A stretch of 64,000 nucleotides of DNA from Pseudomonas sp. R5-89-07 (GCF_003851685.1 NZ_CP027727.1:5394001-5458000); one strand, 5' to 3'; shown: positions 1 to 10,258, counted from the stretch's first letter. Notes: a model not told the origin generated them from the letters alone. A program made the numbers and translations.

Positions 1-2
1 TG

Positions 3-368
3 AAGTGGGACAACGACCTTACCGGCGTCGCTCGCCTGAGAGTGATCACCAACTACTTCACGCGCATGCGCTTTTGCACGGCCGAGGGCAAACTGGACCT
101 CAAGAGCAAGGAAGGCGCCGACACTGCGCTGCCTGGCTATAAGCCCTGGTTTGCCCACAAGGAACGCAAAACCCGCGACACCAGAATTGTCTTCGGCCAC
201 TGGGCCGCCCTTGAAGGCAAGTGCGAAGAACCCGGCGTGTTCGCCCTCGACACCGGTTGCGTGTGGGGCGGCGCCATGACGCTGATGAACATCGACACCG
301 GCGAGCGCATCAGTTGCCAGTGTGAATCCCCCGAACCCACGACACAGACGGCCGCCGCCAAGCCCTAG
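3..368 (+). CDS. apaH: ApaH, symmetrical bis(5'-nucleosyl)-tetraphosphatase, C-terminal part
   Basis: The open frame runs in from the window edge (reading [19 protein letters not shown]) and ends at a TAG, so only the C-terminal ~121 residues are present. ApaH hydrolyses Ap4A symmetrically to two ADP and belongs to the calcineurin-like phosphoesterases. The metal-binding motifs lie in the missing N-terminal part. What is visible is the family's typical C-terminal core, including [10 protein letters not shown], where residues close the active site. It is followed after 9 bp by glpE on the same strand, so the two are probably cotranscribed. The call rests on recognising the family tail. Confidence 0.85.
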   Translation, partial: KWDNDLTGVARLRVITNYFTRMRFCTAEGKLDLKSKEGADTALPGYKPWFAHKERKTRDTRIVFGHWAALEGKCEEPGVFALDTGCVWGGAMTLMNIDTGERISCQCESPEPTTQTAAAKP

Positions 369-377
369 GAGCCCGCC

Positions 378-707
378 ATGACAGAATTCAAACGTATCCC
401 TCCCGAACAAGCCCAGGCCCTGCGAGAGCAAGGCGCTGTGGTCGTCGATATCCGCGACCAGCCAACCTATGCCGCTGCCCATATCAGCGGCGCCCAGCAT
501 CTGGACAACGTCAACATCGCCGACTTCATCCGCGCCGCCGACCTCGACGCACCACTGATCGTGGCGTGCTACCACGGCAATTCCAGCCAGAGCGCAGCGG
601 CCTATCTGGTCAGCCAGGGTTTCTCCGACGTCTATAGCCTGGATGGCGGCTTTGAGCTGTGGCGTGCGACCTATCCTGCAGAAATTTCCTCAGGCGATTC
701 GCAATAA
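378..707 (+). CDS. glpE: Thiosulfate sulfurtransferase GlpE
   Basis: A 109-residue single-domain rhodanese. It transfers sulfane sulfur from thiosulfate to cyanide or to dithiol acceptors in the cytoplasm. The active-site loop CYHGNSS (around residues 64-70) carries the catalytic Cys and the short loop typical of GlpE. The length matches the family (about 105-110 aa). The ATG at 378 follows a GGAG ribosome site and lies 9 bp after the apaH stop, so it probably belongs to the apaH operon. The 285 bp between glpE and prkA carry no gene that I can support. Confidence 0.93.
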   Translation: MTEFKRIPPEQAQALREQGAVVVDIRDQPTYAAAHISGAQHLDNVNIADFIRAADLDAPLIVACYHGNSSQSAAAYLVSQGFSDVYSLDGGFELWRATYPAEISSGDSQ

Positions 708-992
708 TTTTTTTCACACCCCGCTACCCCGCGTGACGCTTGGGCTTGCGCCGTTTCTGACGAACGGCGCAGCCAAACTAATTACGCATCGCGCCTTGAC
801 CTCCCCGATTCCGAACTATCCTTAAGTGCAGGCCATCCAAATCAGGGGAGAGCCGGTACACCGGCGTGCGGGTCATCGGTAGCGTTTCAGGGTGTTCTGG
901 GGGGAAAACAGCCATTGGCGAACGTCAAGGGCTGCCAGCATCGACTGATTGATCCGGCGTCGGCTCCACGTATCGAGCGAGGTGACGACGTC

Positions 993-2915
993 ATGAGTAT
1001 CTTTAGCCACTTCCAACAACGTTTCGAGTCCACACAGCAGGAAGAACTCACGCTTCAAGAGTATCTCGAGCTGTGCAAACGGGACCGCAGCACCTACGCG
1101 TCTGCCGCCGAACGCCTGCTGCTGGCGATTGGCGAGCCGGAGCTGGTAGACACCTCGAACAATTCGCGCCTGTCGCGAATATTCTCCAACAAGGTGATCC
1201 GCCGTTATCCGGCCTTTGAAGACTTCCACGGCATGGAAGAATGCATCGACCAGATCGTCTCCTACTTCCGCCATGCCGCCCAAGGCCTGGAGGAAAAGAA
1301 GCAGATCCTCTACCTGCTTGGCCCCGTTGGCGGCGGCAAGTCGTCCCTGGCTGAAAAGCTCAAACAACTCATCGAAAAAGTGCCCTTCTATGCGATCAAG
1401 GGCTCGCCGGTGTTCGAGTCGCCCCTGGGCCTGTTCAACGCCACCGAAGATGGCGCGATCCTCGAAGAAGACTTCGGCATCCCACGGCGCTACCTCAATA
1501 CCATCATGTCGCCCTGGGCCACCAAGCGCCTGTCCGAGTTCGGCGGAGATATCAGCCAGTTCCGCGTGGTCAAACTCTACCCCTCGATCCTCAACCAGAT
1601 CGGCGTCGCCAAGACCGAGCCGGGCGACGAGAACAACCAGGACATTTCGGCGCTGGTGGGCAAGGTCGATATCCGCAAACTGGAAGAATTCCCGCAGAAC
1701 GACGCCGACGCCTACAGCTACTCGGGCGCGCTGTGCCGGGCCAACCAGGGCCTGATGGAGTTCGTGGAGATGTTCAAGGCGCCGATCAAGGTGCTGCACC
1801 CACTGCTCACGGCTACCCAGGAGGGTAACTACAACAGCACCGAAGGCCTGGGCGCGATTCCGTTCACCGGGATCCTGCTGGCGCACTCCAACGAATCGGA
1901 GTGGCACACCTTCCGCAACAACAAGAACAACGAAGCCTTCATCGACCGTATCTACATCGTCAAGGTGCCGTACTGCCTGCGGGTCAGCGATGAGATCAAG
2001 ATCTACGACAAACTGCTGTTCAACAGCTCCCTGGCCAAGGCTCATTGTGCACCCGACACCCTGAAGATGCTCGCCCAGTTCACCGTGTTGTCGCGCCTCA
2101 AGGAGCCGGAGAACTCGAATATCTACTCGAAAATGCGCGTGTACGACGGTGAAAACCTCAAGGACACCGATCCCAAGGCCAAATCGATCCAGGAATACCG
2201 CGACACGGCGGGCGTCGATGAAGGCATGAACGGCCTGTCGACACGTTTCGCGTTCAAGATTCTCTCCAAGGTTTTCAACTTTGATCCCCACGAGATCGCC
2301 GCCAACCCGGTGCACCTGTTGTACGTGCTGGAGCAGCAGATCGAACAGGAACAATTCCAGGCCGAAACCCGCGAGCGCTATCTGCGCTTCCTCAAGGAAT
2401 ACCTGGCGCCGCGCTATATCGAGTTCATCGGCAAGGAAATCCAGACCGCTTACCTCGAGTCCTACAGCGAGTACGGTCAGAACATCTTCGACCGCTACGT
2501 GCTGTACGCCGACTTCTGGATCCAGGACCAGGAATACCGCGACCCGGAAACCGGTGAAATCCTCAACCGCGTGGCGCTCAACGAGGAACTGGAGAAGATC
2601 GAGAAACCCGCCGGCATCAGCAATCCGAAGGATTTCCGCAACGAAATCGTCAACTTCGTGTTGCGCGCCCGCGCCAACAACAACGGCAAGAACCCAACCT
2701 GGCTCAGCTACGAGAAGCTGCGCGTGGTCATCGAGAAGAAAATGTTCTCCAACACCGAGGATCTGCTGCCGGTTATCAGCTTCAATGCCAAGGCCAGCAA
2801 GGAGGACCAGCAAAAACACAACGACTTCGTCACACGAATGGTCGAGCGCGGCTACACCGACAAACAGGTGCGGTTGCTTTCCGAGTGGTACCTGCGGGTA
2901 CGTAAATCGCAGTAA
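993..2915 (+). CDS. prkA: PrkA-family AAA+ serine protein kinase (YeaG-like)
   Basis: A 640-residue PrkA family protein with an AAA+ core and the PrkA C-terminal kinase-like domain. The Walker A motif GPVGGGKSS is at about residues 110-118. The frame is open back to 915, but I chose the ATG at 993: it is preceded by GAGGTGA and gives the family's usual start MSIFSHFQQRFES and length. It is followed by yeaH and spoVR, the conserved three-gene stress module (E. coli yeaG-yeaH and ycgB). In enterobacteria these genes respond to starvation and stationary phase. The biochemical target here is unknown, and newer work on Bacillus PrkA suggests protease rather than kinase activity. Confidence 0.93.
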   Translation: MSIFSHFQQRFESTQQEELTLQEYLELCKRDRSTYASAAERLLLAIGEPELVDTSNNSRLSRIFSNKVIRRYPAFEDFHGMEECIDQIVSYFRHAAQGLEEKKQILYLLGPVGGGKSSLAEKLKQLIEKVPFYAIKGSPVFESPLGLFNATEDGAILEEDFGIPRRYLNTIMSPWATKRLSEFGGDISQFRVVKLYPSILNQIGVAKTEPGDENNQDISALVGKVDIRKLEEFPQNDADAYSYSGALCRANQGLMEFVEMFKAPIKVLHPLLTATQEGNYNSTEGLGAIPFTGILLAHSNESEWHTFRNNKNNEAFIDRIYIVKVPYCLRVSDEIKIYDKLLFNSSLAKAHCAPDTLKMLAQFTVLSRLKEPENSNIYSKMRVYDGENLKDTDPKAKSIQEYRDTAGVDEGMNGLSTRFAFKILSKVFNFDPHEIAANPVHLLYVLEQQIEQEQFQAETRERYLRFLKEYLAPRYIEFIGKEIQTAYLESYSEYGQNIFDRYVLYADFWIQDQEYRDPETGEILNRVALNEELEKIEKPAGISNPKDFRNEIVNFVLRARANNNGKNPTWLSYEKLRVVIEKKMFSNTEDLLPVISFNAKASKEDQQKHNDFVTRMVERGYTDKQVRLLSEWYLRVRKSQ

Positions 2916-2972
2916 GGCAGCGACAGGCGCCGACTGCCAGGCATCCGACCTGGCAGGCGACCGCTTGTCCCT

Positions 2973-3012
2973 AAGCTTCCAGCTTGCGGCTTGAAGCTTG
3001 TAACGTGAAGCT
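2973..3012. repeat. Short AAGCTT/AGCTTG-rich repeat between prkA and yeaH
   Basis: Over 40 bp the units AAGCTT, AGCTTG, GGCTTG and GAAGCT recur in both orientations (AAGCTTCCAGCTTGCGGCTT and onward). This could fold into alternative small hairpins ahead of the yeaH ribosome site. Simple AGCTT-type repeats are common between Pseudomonas genes. No function can be assigned from sequence alone. Confidence 0.4.
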
Positions 3013-3028
3013 GCCCGGAGGGCTCCCC

Positions 3029-4300
3029 ATGAGCTATGTGATCGACCGACGCCTCAATGGCAAGAACAAAAGCACGGTAAACCGCCAGCGTTTCCTGCGG
3101 CGTTACCGTGACCACATCAAAAAGGCCGTTGAAGAGGCCGTCAGCCGCCGCTCCATCACCGACATGGAGCATGGCGAACAGATCAGCATTCCCGGTCGGG
3201 ACATCGACGAACCGGTGCTGCACCATGGCCGGGGCGGCAAACAGACCGTCGTGCACCCCGGCAACAAGGAATTCACCACAGGCGAACACATCCAGCGCCC
3301 GCAGGGTGGCGGGGGCAGCAAGGGCGCGGGCAAGGCCGGTAATTCCGGCGAAGGCATGGATGAGTTCGTGTTCCAGATCACCCAGGAGGAATTTCTCGAA
3401 TTCATGTTCGAGGACCTGGAGCTGCCCAACCTGGTCAAACGCAACCTGACCGGCACCGACACCTTCAAAACCGTGCGTGCAGGTATCAGCAACGAAGGCA
3501 ACCCATCCCGTATCAACATCATCCGCACCCTGCGCTCGGCCCACGCCCGACGTATCGCACTGTCGGGCAGCAGCCGTGCAAAATTGAAGCAGGCCAAGGA
3601 AGAGTTGGCGCGGTTGAAGCGCGAAGAGCCAGACAACTTCGGCGATATCCAGGAAATCGAGGCAGAAATCGAGAAACTCAGCGCACGCATTCACCGTGTG
3701 CCGTTTCTTGATACCTTTGACTTGAAATACAACCTGCTGGTCAAGCAGCCCAACCCCAGCTCCAAGGCCGTGATGTTCTGCCTGATGGATGTGTCCGGCT
3801 CCATGACCCAGGCCACCAAGGACATCGCCAAGCGTTTCTTTATCTTGCTCTACCTGTTTCTGAAGCGGAACTACGACAAGATCGAAGTAGTGTTCATCCG
3901 CCATCACACCAGCGCGCGGGAAGTGGACGAAGAAGAGTTCTTCTACTCGCGCGAAACGGGCGGCACCATCGTTTCCAGCGCCCTGAAGCTGATGCAGGAG
4001 ATCATGGCCGAGCGCTACCCGGCCAATGAGTGGAATATCTACGCGGCCCAAGCGTCCGACGGTGACAACTGGAACGATGATTCGCCGATCTGCCGCGACA
4101 TCCTGATCAACCAGATCATGCCTTTCGTGCAGTACTACACTTACGTCGAAATTACCCCCCGTGAGCACCAGGCACTGTGGTTCGAATACGAGCGCATCGG
4201 CGAAGCCTTTGCCGATACGTTCGCCCAACAGCAACTGGTCTCGGCCGGCGATATCTACCCGGTCTTCCGTGAACTCTTCCAGCGCAGGTTAGTGACATGA
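3029..4300 (+). CDS. yeaH: DUF444 / YeaH family von Willebrand-type protein
   Basis: A 423-residue DUF444 protein. The N-terminal third is basic and glycine-rich ([14 protein letters not shown] region), followed by a coiled-coil-like stretch near residues 185-225. The C-terminal half contains the MIDAS-like DVSGSM, with its Asp at about residue 254, as in von Willebrand A domains. Start chosen at 3029, where GGAGGG precedes ATG and gives [15 protein letters not shown]. The frame itself is open from 2984. It lies between prkA and spoVR and overlaps spoVR by 4 bp (ATGA), so the three are translationally linked. An AAA+ protein paired with a vWA protein resembles MoxR-type chaperone pairs; that analogy is inference. 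Confidence 0.9.
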   Translation: MSYVIDRRLNGKNKSTVNRQRFLRRYRDHIKKAVEEAVSRRSITDMEHGEQISIPGRDIDEPVLHHGRGGKQTVVHPGNKEFTTGEHIQRPQGGGGSKGAGKAGNSGEGMDEFVFQITQEEFLEFMFEDLELPNLVKRNLTGTDTFKTVRAGISNEGNPSRINIIRTLRSAHARRIALSGSSRAKLKQAKEELARLKREEPDNFGDIQEIEAEIEKLSARIHRVPFLDTFDLKYNLLVKQPNPSSKAVMFCLMDVSGSMTQATKDIAKRFFILLYLFLKRNYDKIEVVFIRHHTSAREVDEEEFFYSRETGGTIVSSALKLMQEIMAERYPANEWNIYAAQASDGDNWNDDSPICRDILINQIMPFVQYYTYVEITPREHQALWFEYERIGEAFADTFAQQQLVSAGDIYPVFRELFQRRLVT

Positions 4301-5862
4301 CCGCCAAAAAAGAGCATAAGCGCCAACCTATCTCCACCGGGTCCGAGTGGACCTTTGAACTGATCCAGGCCTATGACCGGGAAATCAGCCGCATCGCGGC
4401 CGGTTATGCGCTGGACACCTACCCCAATCAGATCGAAGTGATCACCGCCGAACAGATGATGGATGCCTATGCCTCCGTCGGTATGCCGCTGGGTTATCAC
4501 CACTGGTCCTACGGCAAACACTTTCTCAGCACCGAAAAGTCTTACACCCGCGGCCAGATGGGCCTGGCCTATGAGATCGTGATCAACTCCGACCCGTGCA
4601 TCGCCTACCTGATGGAAGAAAACACCATCTGCATGCAGGCGTTGGTGGTCGCCCACGCGTGCTACGGGCATAACAGTTTTTTCAAGGGCAACTACCTGTT
4701 CCGCACCTGGACCGATGCCAGTTCGATCATCGATTACCTGGTGTTCGCCAAGCAGTACATCATGCAATGCGAGGAGCGCCACGGCATCGACGCAGTAGAA
4801 GACCTGCTCGACTCCTGCCACGCCTTGATGAATTACGGCGTCGACCGTTACAAACGGCCCTATCCGATTTCGGCCGAAGAAGAACGGCTGCGCCAGGCAG
4901 AGCGTGAGGAACACCTGCAGAAACAGATCAACGATTTGTGGCGCACCATTCCGAAACGCGCCGGCAAAAACAGCGACAAGGACAATGCACGATTCCCCGC
5001 CGAACCTCAGGAAAACATCCTCTATTTTCTGGAAAAACACGCGCCACTGCTGGAGCCGTGGCAACGGGAAATAGTGCGCATCGTGCGTAAGATCGCCCAG
5101 TACTTTTATCCACAGCGCCAGACTCAAGTGATGAACGAGGGTTGGGCGACGTTCTGGCACTACACGCTGATGAACGACCTGTACGACGAAGGCCTGGTCA
5201 CCGACGGCTTCATGATGGAATTCCTCACCTCCCACACCAGCGTGGTGTTCCAGCCCGGTTTCGACAGCCCGTACTACAACGGCATCAACCCCTACGCGCT
5301 GGGCTTTGCGATGTACCGTGACATCCGTCGCATGTGCGAACACCCCACCGAGGAGGACCGTCGCTGGTTCCCGGAAATCGCCGGCAGCGACTGGCTCTCC
5401 ACCATCAAGTTCGCCATGAGCAGTTTCAAGGACGAAAGCTTCATCCTGCAGTACTTGTCGCCCCAGGTGATTCGCGACCTCAAGCTGTTCAGTATCCTGG
5501 ACGACGACCTCAAGGACGACCTGGTTGTGCCGGCCATCCACGACGAGCCTGGTTATCGCACGATCCGCGAGACCCTGGCGGCGCAATACAACCTGGGTAA
5601 CCGCGAGCCCAACGTACAGATCTACAGCATCGACGTGCGCGGTGACCGCTCACTGACCTTGCGTCATCAGCAGCACGACCGCAAACCCCTGGGCGAATCC
5701 ACCGAGGAAGTGCTCAAGCACCTGCATCGGCTGTGGGGCTTCGATATCCACCTGGAAACCCTGCAGGGCGACCAAGTGATGAAAACCCACCATGTTCCAC
5801 CACGCAGCGATCATAACGACAACGACTACGGCCGCCTGGACCTGGCTGTCGTGCACCTCTGA
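4297..5862 (+). CDS. SpoVR family protein (YcgB-like)
   Basis: A 521-residue SpoVR family member. Conserved blocks seen include HHWSYGKHF near residues 67-75, [15 protein letters not shown] near 120-135 and [11 protein letters not shown] near 278-288. The His/Glu-rich motifs could bind metal. In Bacillus SpoVR affects spore cortex formation, and in non-sporulating proteobacteria the function is unknown. Its start overlaps the yeaH stop (ATGA), making it the last gene of the prkA-yeaH-spoVR module. Length is typical. The end lies 63 bp before cca. Confidence 0.93.
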   Translation: MTAKKEHKRQPISTGSEWTFELIQAYDREISRIAAGYALDTYPNQIEVITAEQMMDAYASVGMPLGYHHWSYGKHFLSTEKSYTRGQMGLAYEIVINSDPCIAYLMEENTICMQALVVAHACYGHNSFFKGNYLFRTWTDASSIIDYLVFAKQYIMQCEERHGIDAVEDLLDSCHALMNYGVDRYKRPYPISAEEERLRQAEREEHLQKQINDLWRTIPKRAGKNSDKDNARFPAEPQENILYFLEKHAPLLEPWQREIVRIVRKIAQYFYPQRQTQVMNEGWATFWHYTLMNDLYDEGLVTDGFMMEFLTSHTSVVFQPGFDSPYYNGINPYALGFAMYRDIRRMCEHPTEEDRRWFPEIAGSDWLSTIKFAMSSFKDESFILQYLSPQVIRDLKLFSILDDDLKDDLVVPAIHDEPGYRTIRETLAAQYNLGNREPNVQIYSIDVRGDRSLTLRHQQHDRKPLGESTEEVLKHLHRLWGFDIHLETLQGDQVMKTHHVPPRSDHNDNDYGRLDLAVVHL

Positions 5863-5925
5863 AACAGCAAAGCCTCCATTGGGTGGAAACAGGCGTTATC
5901 CTGTGCCGCTAATGGAGGCTTTTTC

Positions 5926-7158
5926 ATGAAAATCTACAAAGTCGGCGGTGCCGTGCGTGATCGCCTGCTGGGCATCAAGGTCACCGATATCGACCGCGTC
6001 GTCGTCGGCGCCACCGTCGAAGAAATGCAGGCCAAAGGCTTCAAACCGGTCGGCGCTGACTTCCCGGTGTTCCTGGACCCAAAAAACGGCGATGAATACG
6101 CCCTCGCCCGCACCGAGCGCAAAAGTGGCCGGGGCTATGGCGGCTTCGTCTTTCACGCCAGCCCCGACGTCACGCTGGAAGAAGACCTGATACGCCGCGA
6201 CCTGACCATCAATGCCATGGCCGAAGACGACGACGGCAACCTGACCGACCCCTACCACGGCCAACGTGACTTGGAAGCGCGTATTTTGCGGCACGTTTCA
6301 CCCGCGTTCGCCGAAGATCCTCTACGAGTTCTGCGCGTTGCCAGGTTTGCCGCGCGGTATGCGCACCTGGGATTCACCGTCGCTTCGCAGACTCTGGAGC
6401 TGATGCGTCAACTCAGCGAATCCGGCGAACTGGAAGCCCTGACACCGGAGCGCAGTTGGAAGGAAATTTCCCGGGCACTGATGGAAGAGCAACCTCAGGT
6501 GTTCATCCAGGTACTGCGCGACTGCCATGCGCTGAAAACCCTGATGCCTGAAGTGGATGCGCTGTTCGGCGTACCGCAGCCCGAAGCCCATCATCCCGAG
6601 ATCGACACCGGTGTGCACACCCTATGCGTGCTGGAACAGGCTGCAGTGCACAAACAACCACTGACCGTGCGTTGGGCCTGCCTGCTGCACGATCTGGGCA
6701 AGGGGCTGACGCCTGTGGATAAGTTGCCGCAGCACATTGCCCACGAACACCGGGGCTTGAAACTGATCAAGGCGGTCAATGAACGCTTCAAGGTGCCGAA
6801 GGACTGCCAAGAGCTGGCGCTGCTGGTGGGCCAGTATCACACCCACGGGCATCGAGCCCTGGAGCTGAAGGCTTCGACGTTGCTGGAGCTATTGCAAAGT
6901 TTCGACGTCTACCGTCGGCCGCAACGCTTCGAAGAGTTCATCGTCGCGTGCGAGATGGATGCGCGAGGCCGCAAGGGTCTGGAACAGCGCAGTTATCCAC
7001 AGGCGGACTATTTGCGCGGCGCGGCAAAGGCTGCACGCGAGGTGGCAGTGGCGCCACTGCTGGAGAAAGGCTTCAAAGGCCCGGAGTTGGGCGAAGCCCT
7101 GAAACGTGAACGGCTTAACGCATTAAAAACCTACAAGGAACAACAAAGTTCATTGTAG
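5926..7158 (+). CDS. cca: Multifunctional CCA protein (tRNA nucleotidyltransferase)
   Basis: 410 residues. Adds or repairs the 3' CCA end of tRNAs using CTP and ATP. The N-terminal class II nucleotidyltransferase motif [10 protein letters not shown] is at residues 6-15, and the following D-x-D motif is within [11 protein letters not shown]. The C-terminal half has an HD phosphohydrolase domain (LLHDLGKG, His255-Asp256), which gives the 2'-phosphatase and phosphodiesterase activities of the gammaproteobacterial long form. The stop codon TAG coincides with the left arm of a REPIN repeat. The next gene, folK, is convergent. Confidence 0.96.
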   Translation: MKIYKVGGAVRDRLLGIKVTDIDRVVVGATVEEMQAKGFKPVGADFPVFLDPKNGDEYALARTERKSGRGYGGFVFHASPDVTLEEDLIRRDLTINAMAEDDDGNLTDPYHGQRDLEARILRHVSPAFAEDPLRVLRVARFAARYAHLGFTVASQTLELMRQLSESGELEALTPERSWKEISRALMEEQPQVFIQVLRDCHALKTLMPEVDALFGVPQPEAHHPEIDTGVHTLCVLEQAAVHKQPLTVRWACLLHDLGKGLTPVDKLPQHIAHEHRGLKLIKAVNERFKVPKDCQELALLVGQYHTHGHRALELKASTLLELLQSFDVYRRPQRFEEFIVACEMDARGRKGLEQRSYPQADYLRGAAKAAREVAVAPLLEKGFKGPELGEALKRERLNALKTYKEQQSSL

Positions 7159-7235
7159 GAGCGAGCTTGCTCGCGAAAAACCTGAGAGCGCTGCGTTATC
7201 GTTCACGCTCTTCGCGAGCAAGCTCGGCGCCTACA
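7154..7235. repeat. REPIN-like element, GTAGGAGCGAGCTTGC type
   Basis: Two inverted arms, TGTAGGAGCGAGCTTGCTCG at the left and the mirror TTCGCGAGCAAGCTCGGCGC plus CTACA at the right, enclose a short non-conserved middle. This is the common Pseudomonas REP palindrome in its paired arrangement. It fills the gap between the convergent genes cca and folK. The TAG at 7156-7158 ends cca, and the complementary CTA at 7231-7233 ends folK. Confidence 0.9.
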
Positions 7236-7749
7236 GAAGCACGTCTGCCGTGAGTTGCCGGCCCTGCCACTCAAACGCCACAGGCGCAAGCACCTGATCG
7301 ATCTGCGCATCACGCCACAGCGCCGCCATGGTCTTGCCCGTTTCAGGGTGCACACGATCAGGCGCCATCATCGACAGCGGCCACAACACGAACGCGTTTT
7401 TCAGGATCTCTGCCCGCGGCAGGATCAAGCCGTCGAAATTACCCACCAGGTCGCCATACAGCAGCACGTCGATATCCAGTGGCAGGCCTTTACGGTCTGG
7501 CGCATAACGGCCGTTGTCGGCCTCGATGAATTTCAACCGGCGGTCGAGTTCCTTCAACGGCAGGTCGGTAAAGGCCGACACCACCAGATTGAAGAACGGC
7601 CCGCTCTTGATACCCACGGGCTGGCTTTCGAACACCGCTGAACAGCGCATGTCCGTCAGAAAGCTCGCCAGCGCATCCAGCCCCGCCCGTAAATTGAGCT
7701 CGCGCTCGATATTACTGCCAAGGCCAAGGTAAACCTGAGTCAGCGACAT
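7231..7749 (-). CDS. folK: 2-amino-4-hydroxy-6-hydroxymethyldihydropteridine pyrophosphokinase
   Basis: A 172-residue HPPK. It transfers pyrophosphate from ATP to 6-hydroxymethyl-7,8-dihydropterin in folate synthesis. Family marks are the N-terminal VYLGLGSNIERE and the signature LPLDIDVLLYGD around residues 87-98, whose acidic residues bind Mg2+. Length is as expected. The start overlaps the folB 3' end by 10 bp, so folB-folK are translated from one mRNA. The stop codon lies in the REPIN arm shared with cca. Confidence 0.95.
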   Translation of the reverse strand: MSLTQVYLGLGSNIERELNLRAGLDALASFLTDMRCSAVFESQPVGIKSGPFFNLVVSAFTDLPLKELDRRLKFIEADNGRYAPDRKGLPLDIDVLLYGDLVGNFDGLILPRAEILKNAFVLWPLSMMAPDRVHPETGKTMAALWRDAQIDQVLAPVAFEWQGRQLTADVLL

Positions 7750-8093
7750 CCGCGCTCGATCTCCACGCCCACGCCCTTGGCCGCCGGGACGGCACCTGGC
7801 TTGGTCAACTTGAGGTGCAGCCAGGGAATCTGGAATTCGCTCATCAGCACTTGCGCCAGGCGTTCGGCGAAGGTTTCCACCAGTTGGTACTGGGACTGCT
7901 CGGCAAAGGCCTGAATGCGCGCGGACACGCTGGCGTAGTCCAGCGCCAGGGTCAGGTCGTCACCGGCCGCGGCCGGACGGTTATCCCAGGCAAAGCTCAG
8001 GTCCAGGCGCAGGCATTGACGGATTCCGCGCTCCCAGTCGTAGGCGCCGATCACGGTGTCGACTTCCAGGCCTTCGATAAACACTCTGTCCAA
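7740..8093 (-). CDS. folB: Dihydroneopterin aldolase FolB
   Basis: 117 residues from a TTG start at 8093. It converts dihydroneopterin to hydroxymethyldihydropterin, the step before FolK. The open frame extends to an ATG at 8117, but the TTG is preceded at good spacing by GGAGAAGAG and gives the family's standard start (M)[20 protein letters not shown]. The C-terminal part has the conserved KLTKPGA segment. It overlaps folK by 10 bp. It is divergent from plsY, with about 75 bp between the two starts for both promoters. Confidence 0.93.
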   Translation of the reverse strand: MDRVFIEGLEVDTVIGAYDWERGIRQCLRLDLSFAWDNRPAAAGDDLTLALDYASVSARIQAFAEQSQYQLVETFAERLAQVLMSEFQIPWLHLKLTKPGAVPAAKGVGVEIERGCR

Positions 8094-8167
8094 GCACTCT
8101 TCTCCGCAGCACGACAAGGGCGCAATGCCCCGTTAGAATCAGGGCGTCCTCGCCCGGAATAGTTAGC

Positions 8168-8737
8168 ATGTTTTGGTTACTGGCGATTCTCGCCTACCTG
8201 CTCGGCTCGCTGTCCTTTGCCATCTTGCTCAGCCGCCTGACGGGAAATCCCGATCCGCGAATGAGTGGCTCAGGCAATGCCGGTGCCACCAATATGCTGC
8301 GCCTGGCCGGCAAGAAACTTGCCGTGCTGACGCTGCTGGGCGACCTGTGCAAAGGCTTGCTGCCCGTACTGATCGCCAGCCTCGCCGGCCTTACCCTGCA
8401 ACAGCAGGCCTGGGTGGGCGTCTGCGCCGTCCTGGGCCATCTGTTCCCCTTGTACTTCCGCTTTCGCGGCGGCAAAGGCGTCGCCACGGCAGCCGGCATG
8501 TTGCTGGGGATCTACCCTCCGGCAGCCTTGCTCGCGGTGCTCGCCTGGCTGCTGACGTTCTACCTGACCCGTACCAGCTCACTGGCTGCGCTGATCGCCA
8601 CGCCGCTCACCCTGCCGTTGTTGGCCTGGCAGGCTCCGGCGGCATTGCTGCCCATGAGCGTGCTGACCCTGCTGATCGTGTGGCGCCACCGCGGCAATCT
8701 ACGCGACCTGTTTGCCGGGCGCGAACGGCATTTTTAA
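8168..8737 (+). CDS. plsY: Acyl-phosphate:glycerol-3-phosphate acyltransferase PlsY
   Basis: A 189-residue integral inner-membrane enzyme with about five hydrophobic helices. It acylates glycerol-3-phosphate from acyl-phosphate as the first step of phospholipid synthesis. Conserved cytoplasmic motifs are visible: [11 protein letters not shown] (about residues 36-46), and [18 protein letters not shown] (about 95-112), whose GGKGVAT is the glycerol-phosphate-binding signature. It starts at ATG 8168, divergent from folB, and ends 20 bp before the convergent tsaD. Confidence 0.95.
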   Translation: MFWLLAILAYLLGSLSFAILLSRLTGNPDPRMSGSGNAGATNMLRLAGKKLAVLTLLGDLCKGLLPVLIASLAGLTLQQQAWVGVCAVLGHLFPLYFRFRGGKGVATAAGMLLGIYPPAALLAVLAWLLTFYLTRTSSLAALIATPLTLPLLAWQAPAALLPMSVLTLLIVWRHRGNLRDLFAGRERHF

Positions 8738-8756
8738 AGCGCGTCCTCGCTAACCC

Positions 8757-9782
8757 TTACAACGGCGACAACTGCTCCATCGGCCAGCGCGCCTGCACGC
8801 TGATCGCCAGGCTTTCATGCTGCCCGGCCATCAGACGCTGACAGCCGGCGTAGGCGATCATCGCGCCATTGTCGGTGCAGAACTCAGGCCGCGCGTAGAA
8901 CACCTCCCCCTTCATCTCGCCAAGCATTTTCTCCAGCGAGCTGCGCAAGGCCTTGTTGGCGCTGACGCCACCAGCAATCACCAGGCGCTGCATGCCGGCC
9001 TGCTTCAGGGCGCGTTTGCACTTGATGGTCAAAGTCTCTACCACGGCCTGCTGGAACGCCAGCGCGATGTCGCAACGGGCTTGCTCGCCGTCGTCCCCGA
9101 CGCTGACGCTCTGCTGCCAGGTATTCAACGCCGAGGTTTTCAAGCCGCTGAAGCTGAACATCAAGCCAGGGCGATCGCACATCGGCCGAGGGAACGTGTA
9201 ACGACCGGCCACGCCCTTTTCGGCGAGGCGGGCGATTTCCGGACCACCGGGGTAATTGAGCCCCATCATCTTCGCGGTCTTGTCGAACGCTTCGCCGGCC
9301 GCGTCGTCCAGCGACTCGCCCAACAAGGTGTATTGGCCGATGCCGTCGACCTGAACCAGCTGCGTATGCCCCCCCGAAACCAACAAAGCGACGAACGGGA
9401 ACGCCGGCGGTGATTTTTCCAGCATGGGTGCCAGCAAATGCCCTTCCATGTGGTGCACGCCGAGAGCCGGAATGCCCCAGGCAAACGCCAGCGCCTGGGC
9501 ACAGGAAGCCCCAACCAACAGGGCTCCGACCAATCCAGGGCCTGCGGTATAGGCAATCGCGTCGATCTCCGTCGGCACGCAGCCAGCCTCATCCAATACT
9601 TGGCGAATCAACGGCAGCATGCGCTTGACGTGATCACGGCTGGCAAGCTCCGGCACCACGCCGCCATAGGCGCGATGCAGGTCGATCTGACTGAACAGCG
9701 CATCGGCCAAAAGCCCGCGTTCACTGTCGTAAAGTGCGACACCGGTTTCGTCGCAGGAGGTTTCAAGTCCCAGTACTAGCAT
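8757..9782 (-). CDS. tsaD: tRNA N6-adenosine threonylcarbamoyltransferase TsaD
   Basis: 341 residues, a Kae1/TsaD ASKHA-fold protein that transfers threonylcarbamoyl to A37 of ANN-decoding tRNAs, with TsaB/TsaE. Metal ligands His111 and His115 lie in [11 protein letters not shown]. The start [19 protein letters not shown] is the family's N-terminus. Full length. It is divergent from rpsU, an arrangement conserved next to the rpsU-dnaG-rpoD operon in many gammaproteobacteria. Confidence 0.96.
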   Translation of the reverse strand: MLVLGLETSCDETGVALYDSERGLLADALFSQIDLHRAYGGVVPELASRDHVKRMLPLIRQVLDEAGCVPTEIDAIAYTAGPGLVGALLVGASCAQALAFAWGIPALGVHHMEGHLLAPMLEKSPPAFPFVALLVSGGHTQLVQVDGIGQYTLLGESLDDAAGEAFDKTAKMMGLNYPGGPEIARLAEKGVAGRYTFPRPMCDRPGLMFSFSGLKTSALNTWQQSVSVGDDGEQARCDIALAFQQAVVETLTIKCKRALKQAGMQRLVIAGGVSANKALRSSLEKMLGEMKGEVFYARPEFCTDNGAMIAYAGCQRLMAGQHESLAISVQARWPMEQLSPL

Positions 9783-9869
9783 GGGTTTGCGCCTTGTAGA
9801 GGCTGAATTCGAAGGCGCGCATAATAGTCGCCACTCCCCCTCCCGACTAGCGGTTTTCGATCAGAGGCT

Positions 9870-9898
9870 TTGCATTCCTGCCAATGAGGGGTTAACAT
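9870..9898 (+). promoter_or_regulatory. Probable sigma70 promoter of rpsU
   Basis: TTGCAT (9870-9875), a 17-bp spacer and TAACAT (9893-9898) resemble the -35 and -10 consensus (4/6 each, optimal spacing) and lie about 85 bp upstream of the rpsU start. This fits the first promoter of the rpsU-dnaG-rpoD operon. Pattern match only. Confidence 0.5.
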
Positions 9899-9984
9899 CC
9901 GCAACCCTTAAAAACCGACGACCTCAGCCGCGAATTTTTTGCGACGAGAACGTTGATCCCGGTAATGAAAGAAGGTAGCTCTGG

Positions 9985-10200
9985 ATGCCAGCCGTCAAAG
10001 TAAAAGAGAACGAACCCTTCGACGTAGCTCTGCGTCGTTTCAAGCGCTCCTGCGAAAAAGCCGGTGTTCTGGCTGAAGTTCGTAGCCGCGAATTTTATGA
10101 GAAGCCAACTTCTGAGCGTAAGCGTAAAGCAGCAGCCGCTGTTAAGCGTCACGCCAAGAAAGTTCAGCGCGAACAGCGCCGCGCCGTTCGTCTGTACTAA
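9985..10200 (+). CDS. rpsU: 30S ribosomal protein S21
   Basis: 71 residues, highly basic, of the invariant S21 type ([21 protein letters not shown] start, RRAVRLY end). It binds the 30S platform near the anti-Shine-Dalgarno helix and aids initiation. First gene of the classic macromolecular-synthesis operon rpsU-dnaG-rpoD. A hairpin follows directly and probably lowers read-through, so that S21 is made in excess over primase. Confidence 0.98.
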
Positions 10201-10225
10201 TACACAGACGTTCGTAGCAAGCTTC

Positions 10226-10258
10226 TGCCAAGCCCGGCCCTCAGCCGGGCTGTTGGCA
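10226..10258 (+). terminator. Hairpin after rpsU, likely partial terminator
   Basis: TGCCAAGCCCGGC pairs with GCCGGGCT..TTGGCA across a CCTCA loop, with a two-base bulge. The stem is strong but is followed by only a weak T stretch. This suits an attenuating terminator between rpsU and dnaG, as known at this place in E. coli. Confidence 0.6.

Noticed and set aside
708..860. A sigma54-type promoter for prkA (TTGGGCTTGCGCCG region)
   Set aside because: The match to GG-N10-GC with the correct spacing and flanks is poor, and no enhancer site could be recognised.
873..2819. A 648-residue open frame antisense to prkA, with similar long antisense frames opposite yeaH, spoVR, dnaG, rpoD, glcB and the dehydrogenases
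   Set aside because: Long antisense frames are expected in GC-rich genes. These show no family motifs, and the sense strand is a well-known protein in each case.
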